Shown: positions 48,171 to 57,051 of the stretch, one piece after another | How the letters are laid out: each line of letters begins with the position of its first letter | Position numbering within the stretch: position 1 is the first letter of the stretch | NCBI RefSeq assembly: GCF_021389935.1 | Contig: NZ_CP089979.1 | Coordinates: 6,410,501-6,474,500, forward strand | DNA: 64,000 nt | DNA from: Fulvivirga ligni | Lineage (GTDB): Bacteria; Bacteroidota; Bacteroidia; Cytophagales; Cyclobacteriaceae | Reading direction: 5' to 3' | The notes under the pieces: generated by a model | What the model was told of the DNA's origin: nothing | The model's database searches: none | Seen by the model: the letters and a program-made list of their open reading frames with translations, nothing else | Made by a program: the position numbers and the translations under genes

Positions 48171-50348
48171 TTATTCCTTTATTTCCTGTCCATTAAAACC
48201 GTATTTCACTTCAGAAGTAAGGCTTCCATTGGCATATGTTTTCTTAGATAATATGTGCCCCATATTATTGTAATAGTAAAAAGTGCCATTGAACTCCAGG
48301 TCCTTTTCATAGACACCCTTAGAGCGTAAAATTCCATCTTTATCATAGAATGTAGCTTCACCATCTTTGAGACCATCAGAATAGTTTACCTGCTGTATTA
48401 ACACCCCTAAATAATACTTTTGATATAATCCATGCAGCTTGTCTGCCTGATAATGACTTTCAGATACAGGAATTAGGTCAATCTCTTTGGATTTACGCTC
48501 CAACTCAGTGGCTAATCCATGCCGCTTGCCTTCATGGTATTGAGCAAATCCATATATTTCACCTTTGTTATAAGCATAAAAGTCGCCTTCAAAAGCCTGA
48601 CCGTTTTTAAAGACACCTTCACCAATAAGTTGGCCCCAATAATTATAAAAAGATGCTTTACCGTTATCTGGCTTGTCGTACAAAATGGCTCCGTTGAGGC
48701 CAAACTCTTTTTGCCTCTCCTTACTGCCACCCTTATAATAAACCATTCTATATATTCTATCTCCTACAAAAAGCACCTCTACGCCATCATTTGCACCCAG
48801 ACCTTGGAAAAAATGAGCTATCTCATCACCATTAATATCATAGTAGGTAACATTGGCCTTATCATAACCATTTTCATAAATTGCTTGACTCTTGAGTGCA
48901 CCATTGCTGTAATATTGAGTAGTACTTAATCGATCTCCATTTTCAGCTTTTGTGGTCGTTTCGATCAATATTCCACTTTCATTAAACTTTTCATGCTGCA
49001 CATCATGAGCATTTTCGTATGTTATTCGCTCAGAAACCACACCACTATTATGATACATTAACCGAACACCATCCTGTGCCCTAAAATACCCTTGGTAACT
49101 TAAGGTTCCCACAGTATCTCCTTCCGCATTGAAATAAGTTGTAGTCTCAATACCAAGATTATCGATATAGCTATTGCCATTAGGATATTTAACAAGTTCC
49201 ATAATTTTTTCACCCTCATGATATTTCTCCATTCTATGAATGTAAGGTGCTGAATTATCATCCAGAGCTGAGCTTACGTCTATAATAAAGTTACCTTCAT
49301 GCAACTCTCCTTCCTTATATAATCCCTCCGATAGTGGCTCTCCTTCAGGATCATAGAATTCTACCTGTCCTTCCTTTCTGCCATTTTCCATATGGCCTCT
49401 TTCTTTCAGCTTGCCATTGTGATAATATTCTGAATATGCGTCATGCTTTATGCCTTGTTTTATACTATACTTGCTTTCTACGTAAGGAGTAAGGTAAGAC
49501 AGGCTTGTTTTAACGCCTTGGAACGGCATTCCCATATCATAAATCAAAGTATCGACGGCGCTACCTGCCGAAGAATAGCTTATAATCATGTTTAGCCGGC
49601 CATCCTTATACAGTTCTTTCTGCCTCAATTTACCATTAGCATCATACGTCCGGCGTGACTTATGCTGGCCTTTTTGATAATAATCTTTCATATAGATACC
49701 ATAAGGCTGATATCTGAATTTAGGAAAAGTACCCTCCCAGGGAATATTGCCATGATAAATGCCTTCCGCTATCAATTTTCCGCTCGTATTATAATTGTGC
49801 ACCTTATACCAAGGAACCTGAGAATCAGAATGGGCAATGGCGGTAAATACCTCTTTAGCTCCCTTGTTAGGCGCCGTAAGATATTTTACACCATTTTTCA
49901 TCTCACCCTTATTGAAATTAACGACTACATGTTCATTTTCATTAATCTGAAGAAATGTACCATCATATGGCTTTATACCTCTATAGTTACCATTACCAAG
50001 CTTGGTGCCGGCCTCGCTATACCAGGTAGACTGGGTTAGTAATCCGTTTATGTATTCAGAGATTTCCTGTAGTTTGCCATTCTCATAATATCGCCTCACC
50101 TTTCCGTGATAAATTATCACCCCTTCAGAACTAGAGGTCCCGTCAGTTTTGAGCTGACCACTGACATAATAGGTTTTTACCCTCCACAATTCTCCTTCCT
50201 GCACCGGTGCAGTGATATAGTAAGTGGCATTTATTTTTGATTCCACGAACTTATAGCCGTCATTCATATAAACAGTGTCTGACTGCGCAAAAAGCTGCGG
50301 TAATACTTGAATAATGAAGGTAAACGTAAAGATGAATCGAAGTGACAT
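48171..50348 (-). CDS. Exported MORN-2 repeat protein (YwqK-like repeats)
   Basis: A 725-residue protein with a signal peptide (…IQVLPQLFAQ). Nearly the whole chain consists of ~22-residue MORN-2 units, with the pattern YYENGKLQEISEYINGLL, YYHNGKLKERGHMENGRKEG and YYSNGALKSQAIYENG. Such repeats form extended beta sheets and occur in the so-called YwqK antitoxin family, but in Bacteroidota they are mostly found in exported proteins of unknown role. There is no sorting tail. I do not assign an activity. Confidence 0.8.
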   Translation of the reverse strand: MSLRFIFTFTFIIQVLPQLFAQSDTVYMNDGYKFVESKINATYYITAPVQEGELWRVKTYYVSGQLKTDGTSSSEGVIIYHGKVRRYYENGKLQEISEYINGLLTQSTWYSEAGTKLGNGNYRGIKPYDGTFLQINENEHVVVNFNKGEMKNGVKYLTAPNKGAKEVFTAIAHSDSQVPWYKVHNYNTSGKLIAEGIYHGNIPWEGTFPKFRYQPYGIYMKDYYQKGQHKSRRTYDANGKLRQKELYKDGRLNMIISYSSAGSAVDTLIYDMGMPFQGVKTSLSYLTPYVESKYSIKQGIKHDAYSEYYHNGKLKERGHMENGRKEGQVEFYDPEGEPLSEGLYKEGELHEGNFIIDVSSALDDNSAPYIHRMEKYHEGEKIMELVKYPNGNSYIDNLGIETTTYFNAEGDTVGTLSYQGYFRAQDGVRLMYHNSGVVSERITYENAHDVQHEKFNESGILIETTTKAENGDRLSTTQYYSNGALKSQAIYENGYDKANVTYYDINGDEIAHFFQGLGANDGVEVLFVGDRIYRMVYYKGGSKERQKEFGLNGAILYDKPDNGKASFYNYWGQLIGEGVFKNGQAFEGDFYAYNKGEIYGFAQYHEGKRHGLATELERKSKEIDLIPVSESHYQADKLHGLYQKYYLGVLIQQVNYSDGLKDGEATFYDKDGILRSKGVYEKDLEFNGTFYYYNNMGHILSKKTYANGSLTSEVKYGFNGQEIKE

Positions 50349-50426
50349 GTTCCTTTTAAAATTTAAGGGCGCAAATCAAATATATTTTGCTGTGATAAAA
50401 GTTATCTGGAAGCAACTAATTCACAA

Positions 50427-51041
50427 TCAATCATCTAACTCCCTATAATACTTCTTTTTCTCCTTGCTGTATTGCTGAGGAGTCATATTCAGGTAGCTGG
50501 CAATGTATTTATCAGGAGTATCAGCCAGAATGTAGTTAGCTCTGTCTACATTTTGCATAAACAGATAAAATCTTTTACCAGGCTGCCTATGCTGTAGAAG
50601 AAACATGCGGTTTTCACGGTCTAGCAAAATAGCCTCATGCAGCTTGAACATGATATAACAAAACTCATGATGTGTTTGCACCAGCATCTCCATATCCGAC
50701 TTTAAAATATAGAGCACCTCGACGGGTGTAATGGCCTCGTGTGTTTCTTTAGATGGAGTATTTTCCAGGTAACTTTTCAAACTATTAAAGGCGAGTCCGG
50801 CCGGTGTAATATTGAGCGTAATGGGCACTTCCTCATCAAAAACGCACTGAATAACCACACCTTTGATCACAAAATTGGATCTTGTTTCTACCTGCCCGGC
50901 GCTAAGAATAGCATCGCCTTTTGCATAAATTTTCTTTTTAACGTACTGGCTCACTTCGCTGAAAACATCATCAGAAAGTGGACCTACAGATCTGAAAAAA
51001 GCCTTGAGTTGTAATAATTCCGAAGATATAGAATCAATCAT
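50427..51041 (-). CDS. Crp/Fnr-family transcriptional regulator
   Basis: A 204-residue protein with a cyclic-nucleotide-binding-like beta barrel (~25-130; KKIYAKGDAILSAGQVETRSNFVIKGVV) and a C-terminal helix-turn-helix (~160-200; DTPDKYIASYLNMTPQQYSKEKKKYY). The ligand-binding signature of true CRP is not intact, so the signal is unknown. It follows an alpha/beta-hydrolase remnant on the same strand, 23 bases apart. Confidence 0.8.
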   Translation of the reverse strand: MIDSISSELLQLKAFFRSVGPLSDDVFSEVSQYVKKKIYAKGDAILSAGQVETRSNFVIKGVVIQCVFDEEVPITLNITPAGLAFNSLKSYLENTPSKETHEAITPVEVLYILKSDMEMLVQTHHEFCYIMFKLHEAILLDRENRMFLLQHRQPGKRFYLFMQNVDRANYILADTPDKYIASYLNMTPQQYSKEKKKYYRELDD

Positions 51042-51064
51042 TTTGCCCTGGGTAAACCGTTTTA

Positions 51065-51484
51065 TTAGGCGGACAAAATTATATACTTCCTGAATAATTC
51101 AAATTGGAAAATAGAATTTTTATTAAGTGTTATGACATTGAAATGCGGATCAATTGATTCACTACCAGACCAGCTACCCCCCTCATCTTTAAATAGCTCA
51201 TGTCCCATGCCGGCCATGAAAAAACTCTCTAACTTCATAGCGTTAAGCCATTGATCAGTGGGCTTAAAGGGATCAGCCTGACCATAGTAAAGTGTCACTT
51301 CGCCCGCCGGACGCAATTTCTCATAACGAAGGCGAGTAGATGATACGCACACCAGCCTGTCCACATTTCCTCTTGCCAAGTCATATTTCCAAGCTATAGT
51401 ACCTCCCACACTAAAGGCTAATATTCGGACCGTTTTAGTTTCTTTATTTCCAAAATATTTAACTTCACCTATGGATAAATTGAT
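51065..51484 (-). pseudogene. Alpha/beta-hydrolase remnant lacking its N terminus
   Basis: The frame runs from a stop at 51485-51487 and has no good start. From 51409 a GTG gives a 114-residue protein. Reading upstream, the frame reads ILAFSVGGTIAWKYDL, which is the nucleophile elbow of an alpha/beta hydrolase (Ser in FSVGG). The later motifs are also present: YYGQADPFKP (acid Asp) and MAGMGHELFKDEGG (His). The expected ~80 residues before the elbow are missing, and the + strand Crp gene starts at 51471 within this region. It looks like a decayed or truncated gene. If translated from 51409 it would lose the nucleophile. Confidence 0.6.
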
Positions 51485-52040
51485 TCAGTTTTTATCAGCT
51501 TACGGAGAATTAGCGCCTGAAGACATATCGTTGATAAAGCGTGAGGTCAAAGAGGTAAGCGCCCCAAAAGGCACCAGGTTGGCCAGCGCCACAGAATTTT
51601 TGCAGGAGATCTATTTCCTTGAAAGAGGGATTACCCGGGTCTTTTATTTTACGGATAAAGGTGATGAAGTAACCAAATATTTCATTGATGAAGAGCACTT
51701 TAGCAGTGATGGGCATAGCTTTTTGCATCAGCTGCCTCTTACCTCTTATGTAGAAACCGTCACCGATTGTGACCTTATAAAAATCTCAAGAGAATCCTTT
51801 GATCTCTTCACTGAACAGATAGCAGGCTGGAGTGAGATCTATCTAAAAATACTCAACCAGGGACTTCATGATAAGATTAACCGAATTAGCCCGATGATGG
51901 CAGAGACAGCTACAGAACGATATGAGAAGTTTATGCAGCGCTTTCCTCATTTGCTCAACCAGATTCCGCTTAACTTACTAGCCTCTTATCTGGGCATTAC
52001 TAAATCATCATTAAGCAGAATAAGAAAAAACATTGTCTAA
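51471..52040 (+). CDS. Crp/Fnr-family transcriptional regulator
   Basis: A 189-residue protein with a cNMP-binding-like barrel (~25-115; APKGTRLASATEFLQEIYFLERGITRVFYF) and a C-terminal HTH (~155-189; IPLNLLASYLGITKSSLSRIRKNI). This short form is common in Bacteroidota. It lies 74 bases upstream of an aldo/keto reductase gene on the same strand and probably controls or is cotranscribed with it. Signal unknown. Confidence 0.88.
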   Translation: MDKLIQFLSAYGELAPEDISLIKREVKEVSAPKGTRLASATEFLQEIYFLERGITRVFYFTDKGDEVTKYFIDEEHFSSDGHSFLHQLPLTSYVETVTDCDLIKISRESFDLFTEQIAGWSEIYLKILNQGLHDKINRISPMMAETATERYEKFMQRFPHLLNQIPLNLLASYLGITKSSLSRIRKNIV

Positions 52041-52113
52041 CACGGTTTAGTTGTCATATGGCAACAGGTTTTTATTTCCTACAGTTCAACTTTGCTTCAG
52101 TAAAATTTAAAAC

Positions 52114-52998
52114 ATGATGAACATTAAAAAAGACATAACTATCGGTGCTAACACTAAAAATCCATGGACAGTAAAACGATTTGGATATGGCACCATGCGC
52201 CTCACCGGAGATATGATTTGGGGTGAACCCAAGAACCGCCCGGAAGCTCTGGAAATTTTAAAAACGGCAGTGGATAAAGGAATTCAGTTTATTGATACGG
52301 CAGACTATTACGGACAGGATGTGACCAACCGACTCATAGCCGAAGCGCTACATCCTTACGGTGATGATTTGCTGATCTGCACAAAAGTGGGTGCCACCAG
52401 AGGTAATGATAAAAGCTGGAAGGTTTATGACACACCTGAAAACCTGAGAACCAGCATTGAAAATAACCTAAGAACCTTAAAAATTGATCAGGTTTCACTG
52501 GTACATCTACGCATGATGCCTGGCTCAGCTACTGCTTTTGAAGATTCTCTGGAGGCTATGTTTAAGATGCAGCAAGAAGGGAAAATTTTGCATGTCGGTT
52601 TAAGCAATGTGACTCCGGAAGAGCTAAACAAAGGCATAGAAATGGGCAACATCGCCAGTGTAGAAAATGCTTTTGGCTACGGCCAAAGAACAAGTTTCGA
52701 AATGCACGGCATGAAGGTAAGAGGTATGCAGGAAGTGATGGATATCTGTCTGGAACAAGAAATTGTAATGGTCCCCTTCTGGTCTTTACAGAATGCCTCT
52801 GCAGCCGACAATAGCAAAATAGAGGAAGTTGCAAAGAAATATAATGCTTCTGTACAACAGATTAACCTGGCCTGGACACTGCATCTCAATGATCTGATGC
52901 TACCCATACCAGGCACCTCACAGCTCATACACTTTGAAGAAAACTTAAAAGCCTTTGATATCTCTCTTACTGAAGAGGATATGGAATTATTAGGATAA
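52114..52998 (+). CDS. Aldo/keto reductase
   Basis: A 294-residue NADPH-dependent reductase of standard length. The catalytic tetrad is intact: Asp61 and Tyr65 (IDTADYYG), Lys91 (CTKVG) and His131 (SLVHLR). The C-terminal part has LPIPGTSQLIHFEENLKA, the cofactor-binding region. It reduces aldehydes or ketones; the substrate is not predictable. It lies next to a Crp/Fnr regulator and ends at a perfect terminator. Confidence 0.93.
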   Translation: MMNIKKDITIGANTKNPWTVKRFGYGTMRLTGDMIWGEPKNRPEALEILKTAVDKGIQFIDTADYYGQDVTNRLIAEALHPYGDDLLICTKVGATRGNDKSWKVYDTPENLRTSIENNLRTLKIDQVSLVHLRMMPGSATAFEDSLEAMFKMQQEGKILHVGLSNVTPEELNKGIEMGNIASVENAFGYGQRTSFEMHGMKVRGMQEVMDICLEQEIVMVPFWSLQNASAADNSKIEEVAKKYNASVQQINLAWTLHLNDLMLPIPGTSQLIHFEENLKAFDISLTEEDMELLG

Positions 52999-53001
52999 TA
53001 T

Positions 53002-53047
53002 ACATTAGAGGCTGCATCTGATGATGCAGCCTCTAATGTTTTTTTTC
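53002..53047 (+). terminator. Strong Rho-independent terminator after the aldo/keto reductase
   Basis: A perfect 17-bp stem (ACATTAGAGGCTGCATC and its complement, 4-base loop) followed by eight T. Confidence 0.95.
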
Positions 53048-53096
53048 AGATATGAAGAACTGAATACTTCTCCTATCACAAAAACCGCCTTATTCC

Positions 53097-53399
53097 TTAA
53101 CGGTCATACATTTTAATAATTGATGGCTTTAAATTTTCCGGTTCGCCTATCTTAAAATCATAAGATAGTTGCTCTGCTAACATTTTAAGCTGGTTCTCAG
53201 AGCATTGAATCTCACCTTCGAACCAATTATCCCAGGCCATCAGGATTTTTTCTTTATTCTTTTCCAACCTGATGAAGTCAAAATCTATTCCAGCATCAAA
53301 ATTCTCATATTTGTAAGTGAGCCGCCATCCATTATTCTGAAGCCATTCTATAACTTCATTCCACTTTTCAGTAGCGATATTGACAGCGATCACTAACAT
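53097..53399 (-). CDS. Small protein of unknown function
   Basis: A 100-residue soluble protein rich in Trp (EVIEWLQNNGWRLTYKYENFDAG, ILMAWDNWFEGEIQC). No signal peptide. It follows the VOC lipoprotein gene by 5 bases and is likely cotranscribed. The family is not recognised; the mixed alpha/beta pattern and length are typical of small intracellular accessory proteins. Confidence 0.55.
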   Translation of the reverse strand: MLVIAVNIATEKWNEVIEWLQNNGWRLTYKYENFDAGIDFDFIRLEKNKEKILMAWDNWFEGEIQCSENQLKMLAEQLSYDFKIGEPENLKPSIIKMYDR

Positions 53400-53404
53400 A
53401 TACT

Positions 53405-53926
53405 TTAATTACTTTCCCCTGAGGCGGGTTCCCAAAGTTCAATTTTGTTACCTTCCTCATCCATGATATGCACAAACTTACCATAGTCATAACTTTCAAT
53501 ATCATCCAGTACAGTAACGCCATTTTCCTTTAGCTGAGCGACTAAGCCTTCAATGTTTTGCACGGTATAGTTGATCATAAATTCCTTTTCAGAGGGAGAA
53601 AAATACTTACTACCCTTTTTAAAAGGGCTCCACTGCAAGGAATTGACCTCCTCAGGATTATCCATTTTTCTTGATTCGAAAGTAGCCCCGTATTCATTAG
53701 TATCTATGCCCAAATTTTTACGGTACCAATCTTTGAGCTGATCCGGATTCTCGGAGAAGAAAAATACACCGCCAACACCTGTTACTTTTGGTGTTTGATC
53801 GTCATTAGCTTGTTCTTTCATGTCGTTAGGTTTCTTAGATGAAGAGTTGCAGCCTGATAGCACCAATAATATTAAAATGACTGCCAGGGAATTGTTGATT
53901 TTAAAGAGTGTGAGCCATCTCATCAT
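53405..53926 (-). CDS. VOC-family (glyoxalase-like) lipoprotein
   Basis: I chose the ATG at 53926; the longer frame begins at a TTG. A lipobox (LVLSGCNSSSKK) is followed by a VOC domain (~45-170; TGVGGVFFFSENPDQLKDWYRKNLGI, MINYTVQNIEGLVAQLKENGVTVL, HIMDEEGNKIELWEP). Such domains bind small molecules or metals in glyoxalase, dioxygenase or resistance proteins. Here it is membrane-anchored and the substrate is unknown. It forms a pair with the small downstream gene. Confidence 0.8.
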   Translation of the reverse strand: MMRWLTLFKINNSLAVILILLVLSGCNSSSKKPNDMKEQANDDQTPKVTGVGGVFFFSENPDQLKDWYRKNLGIDTNEYGATFESRKMDNPEEVNSLQWSPFKKGSKYFSPSEKEFMINYTVQNIEGLVAQLKENGVTVLDDIESYDYGKFVHIMDEEGNKIELWEPASGESN

Positions 53927-54012
53927 GTTGTCTATCAATTTAATAATAAATATAATTAACTCTTTATCAGTTACAACATTGCTTTCATAGATTCACCCTT
54001 CGAAAAGCCTTC

Positions 54013-55158
54013 TCAACTAATAAAGGCTAACATTTTATCCTGCGCTTCTGCCCCATGCATCCATTCTACACCTTCCATGGACTCCACAGCTTCCGCGGCA
54101 GCCCTGATTCTCATTCTATGCTCATATGTTTCTATGGCCGTTTTTAAATCTGTGAAATCTTCATTGGTTAGGCATTCGCACAGTTCCAGCGCATCCAGCA
54201 TGGCCAGATTCACCCCTTCCCCTGATGGTGGCATAATGTGGGCTGCATCTCCCAACAAAGTGAGATCAGGCTGAGCCTCCCATGATTGATCTACCGGAAT
54301 ACAATATTGAGGCCTTACCAACAAGGGAAGAGTAGTATTTTCAAATAGCTCAAACCATAACTTACTCCAGCCATTGAAGTTTTCCTGACACCAATTCAAA
54401 AACTGTGATCTATCAGAAAAGTCAGCACCACTTTCTTTGACCGAATTTTCAGGCACTTTGGCACTGATATAGAAATCAATACTGCCATCACCTTTAGAGG
54501 ATATATGAAAGTATTTTCCATCAGCATGAACATATATTTTACCTCCTTTTAGCATATCATAAACACCAGGAGCCCTAACCTCAGCTTCTTCCACATTACC
54601 CTGAAATATGGTTGTGCTCGCATAGTATGGAGTGGCATCCGTTACTATCGGTCTTATTTTAGAATTACCGCCATCGGCTCCAATAATAATATCGGCAAAC
54701 ACCGTAGACCCATTTTTAAAAACAAGCTGCCAACCCTCTTCCACTCTATCAGCCGAGACTATGTGACTATCCCAGATAACGGTATCTGGCAAAAGCGAAT
54801 CCAGTAAAAGATCCCGAAGATCAGATCGGTCTATTTCAGGCCTCCACTCTTGTTCATCTGTTCTTTCTGGTTTATTATGTTCATCATAAAGAATATTTCC
54901 ATGCTTATCTATAATTCGCCCTTTATCTGCCCCTGGTCTGTATAATTTTTTAAACTGATCCATAAGGCCAGCCTTCTCCACTGCCAACAACCCTGATCCA
55001 GCGTGTAGGTCTAGCGTTGCTCCCTGAAGGCGAGCTTCACGACTAAAATCTCTTTCATACACCTTTACATCTACTCCTTTAAGTTGTAAAAATCTCGCCA
55101 GGGTTAGTCCTCCCGGGCCACCACCAACGATGGCTATTTGCTTATTATCTACCAACAT
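54013..55158 (-). CDS. FAD-dependent monooxygenase of the TetX type
   Basis: A 381-residue flavoprotein. The N terminus has the dinucleotide fold IAIVGGGPGGLTLARFLQ (GGGPGG, residues 12-17) with YERD at the ribose-binding strand end. GATLDLHAGSGLLAVEKAGL and LLGDAAHIMPPSGEGVNLAMLDAL (~300) follow Tet(X) and related monooxygenases closely. Such enzymes hydroxylate aromatic or polyketide compounds; some inactivate tetracyclines. The AraC regulator gene lies upstream on the same strand with 68 bases between. Whether this one acts on tetracycline cannot be told from sequence. Confidence 0.85.
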   Translation of the reverse strand: MLVDNKQIAIVGGGPGGLTLARFLQLKGVDVKVYERDFSREARLQGATLDLHAGSGLLAVEKAGLMDQFKKLYRPGADKGRIIDKHGNILYDEHNKPERTDEQEWRPEIDRSDLRDLLLDSLLPDTVIWDSHIVSADRVEEGWQLVFKNGSTVFADIIIGADGGNSKIRPIVTDATPYYASTTIFQGNVEEAEVRAPGVYDMLKGGKIYVHADGKYFHISSKGDGSIDFYISAKVPENSVKESGADFSDRSQFLNWCQENFNGWSKLWFELFENTTLPLLVRPQYCIPVDQSWEAQPDLTLLGDAAHIMPPSGEGVNLAMLDALELCECLTNEDFTDLKTAIETYEHRMRIRAAAEAVESMEGVEWMHGAEAQDKMLAFIS

Positions 55159-55226
55159 AACTCTGCATCTTTTAAATTAATAATGATGCAAAGCTGGCTG
55201 ATTAGAGTAGCGGAAAATAGTAAAAA

Positions 55227-55988
55227 TCAGACGTTATCAGGTTTTTGATTTTGAAGTATGGTGAGATAAGAGAAGCGATTATCCTCGTTTTTGCTGAGCG
55301 CCTTTGGAGTAACGCCAGCGTACTTTTTCACACTCTTAATGAAGTGATTCTGATCAGTGAAATTTTGCTCAGGAAACAGCTTTCCTTCACTAATATGCTT
55401 AAGCGATGCCCGAAAGCGGATGATGTTACAATAGGCCTTTAATGAAAGTCCAAATTGCTGATTAAAATATCGGTTAATTTGTCTATCACTCCAAAAAACC
55501 TTCTCAGAGAGCTCTTTTACACTCATTTCTCCCTGACTGTCGAATATCAAATCAAACAGTTTTTGCTTGCGAGAGTCAATCTCCCGAGGCAATCGTTCCT
55601 GAATAGTTTTAGTTACCAGCGTACAAAAAGCATCAAAGTCATCCAAATCAGCAGCCTTAATTGGCCAAAAGTCGGGAGGCAGTATGTTGCCTGTATCTAA
55701 AATGTCAGACACAGATACGTTTAAAATATATTCCATGGCCAATGGCTTAAAGCTAATAGCAAAATGGGTATCACTCACTGTATCAGGCACTTTTGAAGAT
55801 TTTGTTTCAACCCCCATCAATGCGACCCAGAAAGCACCTTCCTTAGATTTGGTAAATATCAGATCAATCGTACCATTAGGTATCGAAACAGCAGCATTAT
55901 GACTTGACGGCTTGAGATACCAGAAGCTGTCTACATACTGACTGATGGCCAGATCCGCTTTCACATATTTATAGTCTTTCTGCTGCAT
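55227..55988 (-). CDS. AraC-family transcriptional regulator
   Basis: A 253-residue protein with an N-terminal ligand/dimer domain (~1-140; QYVDSFWYLKPSSHNAAVSIPNGTIDLIF, typical of the DUF6597 branch) and a C-terminal AraC HTH (~145-245; MSVKELSEKVFWSDRQINRYFNQQFGLSLKAY, FTDQNHFIKSVKKYAGVTPKAL). It probably activates the downstream TetX-like gene, 68 bases away on the same strand, in response to its substrate. Confidence 0.88.
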   Translation of the reverse strand: MQQKDYKYVKADLAISQYVDSFWYLKPSSHNAAVSIPNGTIDLIFTKSKEGAFWVALMGVETKSSKVPDTVSDTHFAISFKPLAMEYILNVSVSDILDTGNILPPDFWPIKAADLDDFDAFCTLVTKTIQERLPREIDSRKQKLFDLIFDSQGEMSVKELSEKVFWSDRQINRYFNQQFGLSLKAYCNIIRFRASLKHISEGKLFPEQNFTDQNHFIKSVKKYAGVTPKALSKNEDNRFSYLTILQNQKPDNV

Positions 55989-56018
55989 TTGTTTCTTTCT
56001 GGCATCCCTAATGATCCG

Positions 56019-56348
56019 TTATTGCCTTAATTTATCGTTCAACACTTCTTCAACCTTAAAACCACCGAGTTTTCTTCCTCCTTCGAATAATTGTATTATG
56101 TCTTTCTCATTCACGGTAATTTGGAAATGAGGGTGGTCCAAAAATTTAAATCTGAAATAAGCCTTGCAACTTTCTCCTGGAAATAAATAATCTCTTCCTA
56201 TGAGCTGTAGTAAACAAGAGTCTTGTCTCACCTCTGGATTAATGCCTCCTTGTCCCCAGTATTCAGCATGTATTGGTCCTATGCGGCCGCTGATAGTTTC
56301 TGAACAAAGTATAACTACTCCCTTTAAATCAAATGACGAATCTTGCAT
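56019..56348 (-). CDS. Small protein of unknown function
   Basis: I use the ATG at 56348; the longer frame starts at a TTG. About 109 residues in a beta-rich pattern (DLKGVVILCSETISGRIGPI, YLFPGESCKAYFRFKF, FQITVNEKDIIQLFEGGRKLGGF). The pattern faintly resembles the third domain of EF-Tu, but I do not claim homology. It lies between the AraC and SMI1/KNR4 genes. Confidence 0.5.
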   Translation of the reverse strand: MQDSSFDLKGVVILCSETISGRIGPIHAEYWGQGGINPEVRQDSCLLQLIGRDYLFPGESCKAYFRFKFLDHPHFQITVNEKDIIQLFEGGRKLGGFKVEEVLNDKLRQ

Positions 56349-56448
56349 CACACCAATGCTTCTCAAGGTAGATTAAACCCGACTGAGAATCGTATATCTT
56401 GAGAAGAGATCCTTCCACGGTCTGAGATATTTCATATTGCCCAATACT

Positions 56449-56979
56449 TTAAAACATCCTCAACTCTTTTCCCCAGTATTCCATCAAAGAATTACCATAT
56501 ACAATGACATCATCACCTTGATGAATGGAGATTACAGGTGACAGGTTTTTATCACCAAAAACAACTAATGCTCTGTGTTCATAAAGAGGTACACTACCCA
56601 TCACATCTGAAGTCTCAAACCCTGACAAATGAAGTGCTTCCAAAACAAATTCCATATTCATCTCTATCTCATTTCTAAGATGCGCCGTTAATTCAAAATC
56701 CTCAGGATACCTGTAAATTCTTCTTTGATACTCATATTCTGTATGATATTCGGGATTTATCGCAATTTGCTCTTTATCTACACCATTTATAACCTCCAAC
56801 ATCCGCCTGTAATCTAGCGGAAATGTAAAGCCAAATTGCTTTTCTAGCTCATCTATTTGGTATTTCTGCAAACCAGGGTTCCATCTGGTGCCTGCCTGAA
56901 TCTGAAATCCCCAAACACTTTCAAGCTTCAATTTATTAAATTTTTGCTCTGACTTAAGTTTAAATTCTTCCCAGTTCAT
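56449..56979 (-). CDS. SMI1/KNR4-family protein
   Basis: A 176-residue protein with the SMI1/KNR4 layout: an N-terminal helix, then YQIDELEKQFGFTFPLDYRRMLEVINGVD and a later beta part (ALVVFGDKNLSPVISIHQGDDVIVYGNS). The superfamily is rich in immunity proteins of contact-dependent toxin systems. It lies 72 bases after the end of the TOMM operon on the same strand and may be cotranscribed, but there is no toxin gene beside it. Its role is unassigned. Confidence 0.8.
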   Translation of the reverse strand: MNWEEFKLKSEQKFNKLKLESVWGFQIQAGTRWNPGLQKYQIDELEKQFGFTFPLDYRRMLEVINGVDKEQIAINPEYHTEYEYQRRIYRYPEDFELTAHLRNEIEMNMEFVLEALHLSGFETSDVMGSVPLYEHRALVVFGDKNLSPVISIHQGDDVIVYGNSLMEYWGKELRMF

Positions 56980-57051
56980 GAAATAGATTTACTACCATAA
57001 TTAATAACTCCCAAATTACGAAATTATGGTATACTGCACGAAAAACTTAGC

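Noticed and set aside
48171-50348. MORN-2 repeat protein as an antitoxin (YwqK label)
   Set aside because: It has a signal peptide and 725 residues of repeats, with no adjacent toxin gene. The antitoxin name is an inherited family label.
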